Positions 56,341-64,000 of a stretch of 64,000 nucleotides of DNA are shown here, piece after piece. The DNA lies in the NCBI RefSeq assembly GCF_902833085.1, contig NZ_CADFEB010000003.1, forward strand, positions 434,001-498,000, read 5' to 3'. The DNA is from Burkholderia ubonensis. GTDB lineage: Bacteria > Pseudomonadota > Gammaproteobacteria > Burkholderiales > Burkholderiaceae. A model generated the notes under the pieces. The model did no database searches and had not been told where the DNA came from. It saw only the letters and a list, made by a program, of their open reading frames with translations. The translations under genes and the position numbers were made by a program. Within the stretch, counting starts at the first letter, position 1. Each line of letters opens with the position of its first letter.

Positions 56341-56727
56341 CGTCGCGCAGCCTGCTGCCGGCCCGCCGCGATGCCCGGGAACACCCGCGCACGCGGCCGC
56401 CACGGCTTCGACAAGACGGGCAATCCTCTGAACTTTCATGCGGCAGTCCTGGATGGCGTCCGACGGCGTGCACGCGCCGCGCTCGATCAGGATGTTCCGC
56501 TCGCTTCGACCGCCGCCGGGGCACGCAGCAAATCATGCTGCGCAGGCGGCCCAAAACGGTCGAATCGTATTGTGCAGCCGCCCCGAATCGCGACAACCCG
56601 CATTTTGGCGATGCTTAAATGACCTCAATGCGCACGACGTCGCGCTCGCCACCAGCAGGCGGACGCGACGGGATTCTCGAACCACGCTGGACCCCAGGAC
56701 CCACTTTCACAGTCAGGAGCAGTTCGG
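56341..56727. other. 390-bp gap upstream of the ABC transporter operon
   Basis: No gene was accepted. The stretch must hold the promoter of the transporter operon. Frames through it lack ribosome sites. No palindrome or repeat stood out. Confidence 0.4.
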
Positions 56728-58314
56728 ATGAGCGACGATATCGACAACGGCGGCGGCAAGGGCGGCTTCACGCGCCGCGACATGATGCGGGTCATGGCGG
56801 CGAGCGGCATGATGGCCGCCGGCGCCGGCGGATTGCTGGCAGGCCCCCGTTCTGCGTTCGCCGCGCCGGCGCCCAAGCGCGGCGGCAAGATCCGGGTCGC
56901 GAACGAATCCAGTTCGACGGCCGATACGCTCGACCCGGCCAAGGGCTCGACGGGCGCGGACTACATTCGTTTCTTCATGTTCTACAGCGGCCTCACGCAG
57001 CTCGATGCGAGCCTGACGCCGCAGATGAATCTCGCCCAGTCGCTGCAGACCACCGATGCGAAGACGTGGATCATCAAGCTGCGCAAGGGCGTCACGTTCC
57101 ACGACGGGAAGCCGGTCGGGCCGGCCGACGTGGTGTTTTCGCTGATGCGCCACAAGAACGCGGCCACCGCGTCGAAGGCCAAGCCGCTCGCCGATCAGTT
57201 CGCCGATGCGAAGGCGAGCGGCCCCGACGAAGTCACGCTCACGCTCGCCAGCGCGAACGCCGATCTGCCGGTGATCCTCGCGACGCCGCAGCTCGTGATC
57301 GTCAAGGACGGCACGACCGACTTCAGCACCGGCATCGGCTGCGGCCCGTACAAGCTGAAGACGTTCAAGCCGGGCGTGTCGACGGTCGGCGTGCGCAACG
57401 ACAACTACTTCAAGCCGGGGATGCCGTACCTCGACGAGATCGAGCTGATCGGCATCAGCGACAGCGCCGCGCGCCTGAACGCGCTGCTGTCGGGCGACGT
57501 GCACCTGATCAACGCGATCGATCCGCGCTCGACGCAGCGGGTCGCGTCGACGCCGGGCTATGCGCTGCAGGAAACCAAGTCGGGGCTCTATACCGACCTG
57601 ATCATGCGCAGCGACAACCCGATCGTCGCGAACCCCGATTTCGTCGAGGGGATGAAGTACCTGTTCGATCGCGAGCAGATCCGCTCGGCGGTGTTTCGCG
57701 GCTACGCGGTGATCGGCAACGACCAGCCGATCCCCCCGGGGCATCGCTACTTCAACGCGTCGCTGCCGCAGCGGCCGCATGATCCGGACAAGGCGAAGTT
57801 CCTGTTCCAGAAGGCGGGCGCACTGGGCGCCGCGCTGCCGCCGATCTACGCGACCTCCGACGCGAACGGGTCGATCGAAATGGCCGTGCTGCTGCAGCAG
57901 GCCGGCCAGAAAATCGGGCTGAACCTGCAGGTGAACCGCGTGTCGGCGGACGGCTACTGGTCGAACCACTGGATGAAGCATCCGCTCGGCTTCGGCAACA
58001 TCAACCCGCGCTCGAGCGCCGACGTGCTGTTCACGCAGTTCTTCAAGTCGGATGCGCCGTGGAACGAGTCGGGCTGGAAGAACGCGAAGTTCGACCAGTT
58101 GCTGCTCGCCGCACGATCGGAAACCGACGACGCGAAGCGCAAGCAGATGTACGGCGACATGCAGGTGCTCGTCGCGCAGCAGGGCAGGATCGGCATCCCC
58201 GCATTCATCAGCTTCCTCGACGGCTACGACAAGCGGCTCGCGGGCCTCGGCTCGATCCCGACCGGCGGGATGATGGGTTTCATGTTCGCCGAGCACGTGT
58301 GGTGGAACGCGTGA
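56728..58314 (+). CDS. ABC transporter substrate-binding protein (family 5, Tat-exported)
   Basis: The 528-residue periplasmic binding protein has a twin-arginine-type signal (TRRDMMRVM followed by a hydrophobic Ala/Gly stretch and AFAAP). Its mature region has SBP_bac_5 features (TLDPAKGSTGADYIRFFMFY, GVTFHDGKPVGPADVVFSLM) for dipeptides, opines or similar ligands. AGGAG lies 9 nt before the ATG. It heads a four-gene operon with two permeases and a fused ATPase. The ligand could be an amine or opine given the neighbours. Confidence 0.9.
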   Translation: MSDDIDNGGGKGGFTRRDMMRVMAASGMMAAGAGGLLAGPRSAFAAPAPKRGGKIRVANESSSTADTLDPAKGSTGADYIRFFMFYSGLTQLDASLTPQMNLAQSLQTTDAKTWIIKLRKGVTFHDGKPVGPADVVFSLMRHKNAATASKAKPLADQFADAKASGPDEVTLTLASANADLPVILATPQLVIVKDGTTDFSTGIGCGPYKLKTFKPGVSTVGVRNDNYFKPGMPYLDEIELIGISDSAARLNALLSGDVHLINAIDPRSTQRVASTPGYALQETKSGLYTDLIMRSDNPIVANPDFVEGMKYLFDREQIRSAVFRGYAVIGNDQPIPPGHRYFNASLPQRPHDPDKAKFLFQKAGALGAALPPIYATSDANGSIEMAVLLQQAGQKIGLNLQVNRVSADGYWSNHWMKHPLGFGNINPRSSADVLFTQFFKSDAPWNESGWKNAKFDQLLLAARSETDDAKRKQMYGDMQVLVAQQGRIGIPAFISFLDGYDKRLAGLGSIPTGGMMGFMFAEHVWWNA

Positions 58315-58393
58315 CGCCGATGCGTGCCGCCGCCGCGCGGCCGGTGCGGGCCACCGCCCCGGTCGCGCGCGACTTTTCACGGAGTGCCGCTTC

Positions 58394-59347
58394 ATGAATC
58401 GAATCCTGCTCGGGCTGATCGGCCGGCGCATCGCGGTCACCGCGCTGACGCTGCTGATCGTGTCCGCGATCATTTTCACGATCACGAACCTGCTGCCCGG
58501 CGACGCCGCGCAGGCCGCGCTCGGCCAGTCGGCGACGCCGGAGACGGTCGCCGCGCTGCGCCGGCAGTTCGGCCTCGACATGCCGGCTCACGTGCGCTAC
58601 CTGCACTGGCTCGCGGGGCTGCTGCACGGCGATTTCGGCCGCTCGCTGTCCGGCGACATGCCGGTGTCCGAGATGATCGGCGGACGCCTGCCGAAGTCGC
58701 TGACGCTCGCGGCGATCACGACGGCCGTGTCGGTGCCGATCGCGCTGCTGCTCGGCATTCTCGCCGCGGTCAAGCGCGAGTCGCTGGTCGACCGCGCGAT
58801 CAGTCTCGGTACGCTGTCGCTCGTCGCAACGCCGGAATTCCTGATCGCGACGGTCGCCGTGCTCGTGCTCGCCGTGAAGCTGCACTGGTTGTCCGCGTTG
58901 TCGTACAGCGGCCCGATCGAAAGCCTGCACGACTTCCTGCGCGCGTATGCGATGCCGGTGCTGACGCTCTGCGCGGTCGTGATCGCGCAGATGGCACGGA
59001 TGACGCGCGCCGCGGTGATCGAGCAGCTGAGCGCGTCGTATGTCGAGATGGCCGTGCTCAAGGGCGCAAGCCCCGCGCGCGTCGTGCTGCGCCATGCGCT
59101 GCCGAACGCGATCGGGCCGATCGCCAATGCGATCGCCTTGAGCCTGTCGTATCTGCTCGGCGGCGTGATCGTCGTCGAGACGATCTTCAACTACCCGGGC
59201 CTCGCGAGCCTGATGGTCGATGCCGTCGGCAACCGCGATTTCCCGCTGGTCCAGGCGTGCACGCTGATCTTCTGCGTCGCCTATCTGACGCTCGTGCTGT
59301 TCGCCGACCTGTGCTCGATCGTATCGAACCCGAGACTGCGGACCTGA
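58394..59347 (+). CDS. ABC transporter permease (DppB-like)
   Basis: The 317-residue inner-membrane protein has six hydrophobic segments and the BPD_transp_1 core with EAA-type loop (YVEMAVLKGASPARVVLRHA). It forms the channel with the next gene. GGAG lies 9 nt before the ATG. The stop abuts the following start. Confidence 0.92.
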   Translation: MNRILLGLIGRRIAVTALTLLIVSAIIFTITNLLPGDAAQAALGQSATPETVAALRRQFGLDMPAHVRYLHWLAGLLHGDFGRSLSGDMPVSEMIGGRLPKSLTLAAITTAVSVPIALLLGILAAVKRESLVDRAISLGTLSLVATPEFLIATVAVLVLAVKLHWLSALSYSGPIESLHDFLRAYAMPVLTLCAVVIAQMARMTRAAVIEQLSASYVEMAVLKGASPARVVLRHALPNAIGPIANAIALSLSYLLGGVIVVETIFNYPGLASLMVDAVGNRDFPLVQACTLIFCVAYLTLVLFADLCSIVSNPRLRT

Positions 59348-60337
59348 GTGTCCCGTCCTCCTTCCGAGATGCCGCCCATGCACCCGACCGACCCCGTTCA
59401 ACGCAGCAGCGCGCTGCCGCCGTCCGGCGATCAGCCCACGCCGTGGGGCGGCACGACGCCGCCCGCCGCGCCCGCCCCCGACCAGCCGCGCAAGCGCCGC
59501 GCCGCGCGCGTCAAACTGACGAGCGGCGGCCGCGTCGGCCTGTCGATGGTCGGCCTGATGCTGTTCATCGCGGTGTTCGCGCCGCTGCTCGCGCCGCACG
59601 ACGTCGGCGCGATCGTCACGCCGGACGTGTTCGCGCCGTTCAGCGCGAAGCTGCCGTTCGGCTCGGACTTCCTCGGCCGCGACATGCTGAGCCGGATCCT
59701 GTACGGCACGCGGCTGACCGTGCTGCTCGCGCTCGCGGCGGTGCTGCTCGCCGCGCTGACCGGCACGACGCTCGGGCTGCTCGCGACCGTGTCGGGCCGC
59801 GCGGTCGACGAGACGATGAGCCGGCTGCTCGATGCGCTCACGTCGATTCCGTCGAAGATGTTCGCGCTGATGTTCGTCGCCGCGTTCGGTTCGTCGCTGC
59901 CGCTGCTGATCCTGACCGCCGCGGTGAGCTACATGCCGGGCTCGTACCGGATCGCCCGCGCGCTGGCCGTGAACATCAGCACGCTCGAATTCGTGCAGGT
60001 CGCGCGGGCACGCGGCGAGAGTGCGCTGTACATCGCGTGCGTCGAGATGCTGCCGAACATGATCCACCCGATGCTGGCCGATACCGGGCTGCGCTTCACG
60101 TTCGTCGTGCTGCTGCTGAGCGGGCTCAGTTTCCTCGGGCTCGGCGTGCAGCCGCCGTACGCGGATCTCGGCTCGCTCGTGCGCGAGAACATCGCGAGCC
60201 TCGGCGACGGCTCGGCCGTCGCGATCATGCCCGCGGTCGCGATCGCGATCCTGACGGTGGGCGTCAACCTGTTGATCGACGGCCTGCCGCATCGCGGTCG
60301 CCGCAAGGGCGCGGCCGGCGCCGCGGGAGAACACTGA
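59348..60337 (+). CDS. ABC transporter permease (DppC-like)
   Basis: The 329-residue permease has a Pro-rich cytoplasmic N-terminus and the DppC-type fold with EAA loop FVQVARARGESALYIACVEM. The GTG at 59348 directly follows the previous stop (coupled); in-frame ATGs at 59369 and 59378 are alternatives. The stop overlaps the next start by one base. It pairs with the upstream permease. Confidence 0.9.
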   Translation: MSRPPSEMPPMHPTDPVQRSSALPPSGDQPTPWGGTTPPAAPAPDQPRKRRAARVKLTSGGRVGLSMVGLMLFIAVFAPLLAPHDVGAIVTPDVFAPFSAKLPFGSDFLGRDMLSRILYGTRLTVLLALAAVLLAALTGTTLGLLATVSGRAVDETMSRLLDALTSIPSKMFALMFVAAFGSSLPLLILTAAVSYMPGSYRIARALAVNISTLEFVQVARARGESALYIACVEMLPNMIHPMLADTGLRFTFVVLLLSGLSFLGLGVQPPYADLGSLVRENIASLGDGSAVAIMPAVAIAILTVGVNLLIDGLPHRGRRKGAAGAAGEH

Positions 60338-62208
60338 TGCGCAACGAATCGACTCCGCTCGTCGAGGTGCGCGGGCTGCGCGTGGTCGGCGGTCGCCCGG
60401 GCGAGGCGGACACCACGATCGTCCACGGCGTCGACTTCGACGTGCGGCGTGGCGAAGTGCTCGCGCTGATCGGCGAATCGGGCTCGGGCAAGACGACGAT
60501 CGCGCTGTCGCTGATGGGCCATGCGCGTGCCGGCTGCCGGATCGCCGGCGGCTCGGTGAAGCTCGGCGGCACGGACGTCTGCACGCTGCCTGCCTCCGCG
60601 CTTGCGGCGCTGCGCGGCCGCAAGGTCGCGTACATCGCACAGAGCGCGGCCGCCGCGTTCAACCCGTCGCGCACGATCCTCGACCAGGTGATCGAGAGCG
60701 CGCTGATCCACAAGACGATGACGAAGCGCGATGCGCAGGCGAAGGCGGTCGAGCTGTTTCGCGCGCTCGCGCTGCCCGATCCGGAGACGATCGGCAAGCG
60801 CTATCCGCACCAGGTGTCGGGCGGGCAGCTGCAGCGGCTGATGGCCGCGATGGCGCTGATCACCGATCCGGAGCTCGTGATCCTCGACGAGCCGACGACC
60901 GCGCTCGACGTGACCACGCAGATCGACGTGCTGCAGGCGTTCAAGAGCGTGATCCGGCGCTGCGGGATGAGTGCCGTGTACGTGTCGCACGATCTCGCGG
61001 TGGTCGCGCAGATGGCCGACCGGATCGTCGTGCTGAGCGACGGTGTGATCCGCGAGGTCGGCGAGACCGGGCAGATCCTGCATGCGCCGGCGCATCCGTA
61101 TACGCAGAGCCTGATCGCGGCCGTCACGCCGACCGACGCCGCGCGCGACGGCAAGCCGGCGCCCGCCGCGCCCGCGCCGCTGCTCGAGGTGCGCGGCGCG
61201 ATCGCCGGGTATGGCGGACCCACCGCGAAAGGCTGGCCGTCGAAGGTGATCCTGCACGAAGTGGACCTGCGCATCGGGCGCGGGCAGACGGTCGGCGTGA
61301 TCGGCGAATCGGGCTCGGGCAAGACGACGCTCGCGAAGGTGATCGCGGGGCTCGTGCCGGCGACGGGCGGGCAGATCCTGCTCGACGGCGAGCCGCTCGC
61401 GCGCGATACGGCCAAGCGCACGAAGGAGCAGCACCGCCGCGTGCAGATCGTGTTCCAGAACGCGGATACCGCGCTGAATCCCGTGCATACCGTCGAGCGC
61501 ACGCTCGCGCGGCCGCTCGCGTTCTATCACGGGATCAAGGGCGCGCGCGCGCGGCGGCGCGTCGCCGAACTGCTCGAGCTCGTGCGGCTGCCGCAAGCGG
61601 TTGCCGGGCGGCGCACCGGCGAGCTGTCCGGCGGGCAGAAGCAGCGCGTGAACCTCGCGCGCGCGCTCGCGGCCCAGCCCGACCTGATCCTGTGCGACGA
61701 GGTCACGTCGGCGCTCGACACCGTGGTCGGCGCCGCGATCATGGACCTGCTGCGCGACCTGCAGGCGAAGCTCGGCGTGTCGTACGTGTTCATCACGCAC
61801 GACATCGCGAAGGTGCGCGCGATCAGCGACGACATCGTCGTGCTGTACGCGGGCCGCCGCGTCGAGACGGGCAGCCGCGACGCGCTGTGCGCGCCGCCTT
61901 ACCACCCGTACTCGCACCTGCTCGTGTCGTCCGCGCCGGAGCTGCGCGCGGGCTGGCTCGACGATGCGGCCGAGCGCTGCCACCGGCCGCTCGTGCCGAT
62001 CGGCGCGAGCGCCGACGACGCCGAGCTGTGTCCGTTCCTGTCTCGCTGCGCGATGCGGGTGGACGGCGTGTGCAACCGGACCGCGCCCGCGCTGCGCACG
62101 CTCGAGAACGGCGCGCAGGTGTTGTGCCATCGCAGCGAGGAAGACCTCGCGCGCTTCCAGGCCGAGCCGGCGGACGGCGTCGCGCCGGTGCAGCCGGTGC
62201 GCCAGTAG
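60337..62208 (+). CDS. Fused ABC transporter ATPase (DppD-DppF type)
   Basis: The 623-residue protein contains two complete nucleotide-binding domains. The first has GESGSGKTT (about 48-56), VSGGQLQR and LVILDEPTTALD. The second has GESGSGKTT (about 322-330), LSGGQKQRVNLA and ILCDEVTSALD. Each carries a C-terminal oligopeptide-transport extension (SRCAMRVDGVCNRTAPAL) as in DppD/F. In most operons these are separate genes. It powers the transporter encoded by the preceding three genes. TGATG overlap couples it to the permease. Confidence 0.92.
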   Translation: MRNESTPLVEVRGLRVVGGRPGEADTTIVHGVDFDVRRGEVLALIGESGSGKTTIALSLMGHARAGCRIAGGSVKLGGTDVCTLPASALAALRGRKVAYIAQSAAAAFNPSRTILDQVIESALIHKTMTKRDAQAKAVELFRALALPDPETIGKRYPHQVSGGQLQRLMAAMALITDPELVILDEPTTALDVTTQIDVLQAFKSVIRRCGMSAVYVSHDLAVVAQMADRIVVLSDGVIREVGETGQILHAPAHPYTQSLIAAVTPTDAARDGKPAPAAPAPLLEVRGAIAGYGGPTAKGWPSKVILHEVDLRIGRGQTVGVIGESGSGKTTLAKVIAGLVPATGGQILLDGEPLARDTAKRTKEQHRRVQIVFQNADTALNPVHTVERTLARPLAFYHGIKGARARRRVAELLELVRLPQAVAGRRTGELSGGQKQRVNLARALAAQPDLILCDEVTSALDTVVGAAIMDLLRDLQAKLGVSYVFITHDIAKVRAISDDIVVLYAGRRVETGSRDALCAPPYHPYSHLLVSSAPELRAGWLDDAAERCHRPLVPIGASADDAELCPFLSRCAMRVDGVCNRTAPALRTLENGAQVLCHRSEEDLARFQAEPADGVAPVQPVRQ

Positions 62209-62408
62209 CGTGCCGCGCCGTTCATTCATCGCGGCCGCCGGCTCCGGCGAGCGGCCTTCCGCATAGTGTGCTGCGGCGGTCGTGCAAAACGGTGAATCGT
62301 GCGCGCGCCGTGCGCGAATACGCGGCAACTGCGCTTTGTGACGGTGGTTAAATGGTTTTCAACGGGCGATCGCCGATCGCTGTCGCCGGAATGCTTGAGA
62401 AGGATCCG

Positions 62409-63686
62409 ATGAAATTCGATTCGTACTGGCTGGATACCCGCCCCGCGTTTCGTGCCGGCTGCGAAGGGCCCGTCGAGGGGCGCGCCGACGTGGCCGTGAT
62501 CGGCGGCGGCTTCACCGGCCTGTCGGCGGCGCTCGCGCTGGCGCAGCGCGGCGTATCGGTGGTCGTGCTCGAAGCCGCGCAGATCGCGGGTGAAGCGTCC
62601 GGCCGCAACGGCGGCCAGTGCAATACCGGCGTCGCGCAGGACTACGCGTCGCTGGTCGCGCGGATCGGCGCCGAACCCGCAAGGCAGTTCTATCGCGCCT
62701 ACGAAAGCGCGGTGAGGAGCGTCGAGGCGATCGTCGCCGAACATGCGATCGACTGCGATTTCCGGCATGCCGGCAAGCTGAAGCTCGCCGCGAAGCCGCA
62801 GCATTTCGCGGGACTGGCGAAGACGTTCGACGTGCTGCGGCGCGAAGTGGATCCCGACATCGAACTGATCGAGCCGTCGCGGATCCGCGATGAAATCGCC
62901 TCCGACGGCTTCTACGGCGGGCTGTTGCAGCGCAACGGCGTGCAGATGCACATGGGCAAGTTCGGCGTCGGCCTCGCGCAGGCGGCCGTGCGGGCGGGCG
63001 CGCGCATCTACGAGCAGGCGGCCGTCACGGGGCTCGAGCGGCTCGACGGCGAGCGTTACGCGATCACCTGCACGCGCGGCACGCTCGTCGCCGATCGCGT
63101 GCTGGTCGCGACCGGTGCGTCGCAACATGGCCCGTTCGCGTGGTTCCGGCGGCGCATCGCGCCGGTCGGCAGTTTCATCGTCGTCACCGAGCCGCTGCCC
63201 GACGTGCAGCTGAACCGGTTGTTCCCGCACCGCCGTGCGTACGTGACGTCGCGCCAGATCGGCAACTACTTCCGCGTGACGCCCGACAACCGGCTGTTGT
63301 TCGGCGGCCGCGCACGCTTCGCGATGTCGAGCCCGCGCTCCGACGCGAAAAGCGGCGAGATCCTGCGCGCCGGCATGGCCGGCTATTTCCCGGAACTGGC
63401 CAACGTGCGGCTCGATTACTGCTGGGGCGGGCTGGTCGACATCACCGCCGACCGGCTGCCGCGCGCGGGCCAGCACGACGGGCTCTATTACTCGATGGGC
63501 TACAGCGGCCACGGCGTGCAGATGTCCGTGCACATGGGCCGCGTGATGGCCGACGTGCTGTACGGCGCGGCCGCGTCGAATCCGTGGCGCGAGCTCGACT
63601 GGCCGGCGATGCCCGGCCATTTCGGGCACGCGTGGTTCCTGCCGCTCGTCGGCGCGTATTACCGGATGCAGGATTTCCTGCACTGA
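62409..63686 (+). CDS. FAD-dependent amine oxidase of the PuuB/DadA type
   Basis: The 425-residue flavoprotein has a DAO-type FAD motif VIGGGFTGLSAALALAQRGV, SGRNGGQCNTGVAQDYASL and the C-terminal MGYSGHGVQMSVHMGRVMAD. These are typical of gamma-glutamylputrescine oxidase and related amine oxidases. ATG 62409 is preferred because AAGGA lies 4 nt upstream; 19 further in-frame codons precede it. It lies just after the ABC transporter operon and may degrade its imported amine substrate to an aldehyde, feeding the aldehyde dehydrogenase of the same district. Confidence 0.85.
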   Translation: MKFDSYWLDTRPAFRAGCEGPVEGRADVAVIGGGFTGLSAALALAQRGVSVVVLEAAQIAGEASGRNGGQCNTGVAQDYASLVARIGAEPARQFYRAYESAVRSVEAIVAEHAIDCDFRHAGKLKLAAKPQHFAGLAKTFDVLRREVDPDIELIEPSRIRDEIASDGFYGGLLQRNGVQMHMGKFGVGLAQAAVRAGARIYEQAAVTGLERLDGERYAITCTRGTLVADRVLVATGASQHGPFAWFRRRIAPVGSFIVVTEPLPDVQLNRLFPHRRAYVTSRQIGNYFRVTPDNRLLFGGRARFAMSSPRSDAKSGEILRAGMAGYFPELANVRLDYCWGGLVDITADRLPRAGQHDGLYYSMGYSGHGVQMSVHMGRVMADVLYGAAASNPWRELDWPAMPGHFGHAWFLPLVGAYYRMQDFLH

Positions 63687-63711
63687 AGCGGCTGCCCCGG
63701 GAGGATTCGAC

Positions 63712-64000
63712 ATGACCACACGATTCGTTTGCCCGCTCCATGTCCCGCGGCCCGTATCGCCGGCGATCGGCGACGTGCTGCGCACGATCGATGCATCGTT
63801 CGCGCAGCCGCTGAACCTCGACACGCTCGCGGCGGTGGCCGGATTGAGCGTGTCGCGTTTCACCGCGCGCTTTCGCAGCGAAGTCGGGTTGTCGCCGCAT
63901 CGATATCTGTGCCTGGTGCGCGTGCGGTGTGCGCAGGACTTGTTGCGCGCCGGTCTGGCGCCCTCGGTCGTCGCGACCGAGGTCGGATTCTTCGATCAGA
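63712..64000 (+). CDS. AraC-type transcriptional regulator, partial
   Basis: The visible 96 residues contain most of an AraC DNA-binding domain: QPLNLDTLAAVAGLSVSRFT, FRSEVGLSPHRYLCLVRVRC and the second HTH start LAPSVVATEVGFFDQ. The gene runs off the right edge. GGGAGG lies 7 nt before the ATG. No N-terminal sensor domain precedes the HTH, so it is a short family member or sensor parts lie beyond. It probably regulates the transporter and oxidase genes upstream. Confidence 0.85.
   Translation, partial: MTTRFVCPLHVPRPVSPAIGDVLRTIDASFAQPLNLDTLAAVAGLSVSRFTARFRSEVGLSPHRYLCLVRVRCAQDLLRAGLAPSVVATEVGFFDQ

Overview
The window reads as a chromosome segment of a Burkholderia-like betaproteobacterium. 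The evidence is the high G+C content, the strong third-position GC bias, a typical Burkholderia trimeric porin, a four-gene bkd branched-chain 2-oxoacid dehydrogenase operon, a double-length UvrA paralogue, UdgX, and many small stress-type proteins. No rRNA, tRNA or CRISPR array was recognised.

Region 1 (1-13.3 kb) is an acquired island. It is flanked on the left by an IS66-type tnpA running off the edge and a broken tyrosine recombinase, and on the right by a Tn3-type transposase fragment. Between them lie ten genes, all on the minus strand (12658 down to 723): a PLP beta-synthase of the CBS type, an ELFV (Glu/Leu-type) dehydrogenase, a flavin monooxygenase, ArgC, a GNAT enzyme, a SAM methyltransferase, a second GNAT-like enzyme, an FADH2-dependent halogenase with a PqqD-like tail, a bacterial-luciferase-like (LLM) monooxygenase and an MFS exporter. 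Tight spacing and ATGA-type overlaps suggest one operon, with a plausible sigma70 promoter before the CBS-like gene. It looks like an orphan small-molecule pathway for a chlorinated (halogenated), amino-acid-derived product, without NRPS/PKS or carrier protein and without its own regulator. The product is unknown.

Region 2 (13.4-22.1 kb) is ordinary: a secreted beta-propeller protein, a porin and the bkdA1-bkdA2-bkdB-lpdV operon. Region 3 (22.2-24.1 kb) is a decayed accessory patch: an HU-like protein, a frameshifted YhcG/DUF1016 nuclease and a truncated RelE/ParE toxin with antitoxin remnant, abutting the 5' end of a 1968-residue tandem UvrA (24.1-30.0 kb). A membrane diguanylate cyclase faces it.

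Region 4 (31.9-39.4 kb) is an eight-gene plus-strand lipid-modification operon: desaturase, acyl carrier protein, cyclopropane-synthase-like methyltransferase, second desaturase, amidohydrolase, fatty acyl-AMP ligase, hotdog thioesterase and alpha/beta hydrolase. The logic is activation of a fatty acid, loading onto the dedicated carrier, desaturation and methyl or methylene addition, then release. It resembles polyyne-type clusters but does not match one exactly.

Region 5 (39.5-49.6 kb) has a hybrid sensor kinase, UdgX, and a run of small stress or envelope proteins (PRC-barrel, CBS pair, DUF1328, DUF421, BON, glycine-zipper membrane protein, DJ-1/PfpI), interspersed with remnants of a GMC oxidoreductase and an NRAMP transporter. 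Region 6 (49.7-64 kb) is a catabolic and uptake district: succinate-semialdehyde dehydrogenase, Lrp regulator, omega-transaminase, GhrA-like reductase, GNAT, HAD hydrolase, a dipeptide/opine-type ABC transporter with fused ATPases, an amine-oxidase-like flavoenzyme and the start of an AraC regulator. Together they suggest uptake and breakdown of amines or amino-acid derivatives.
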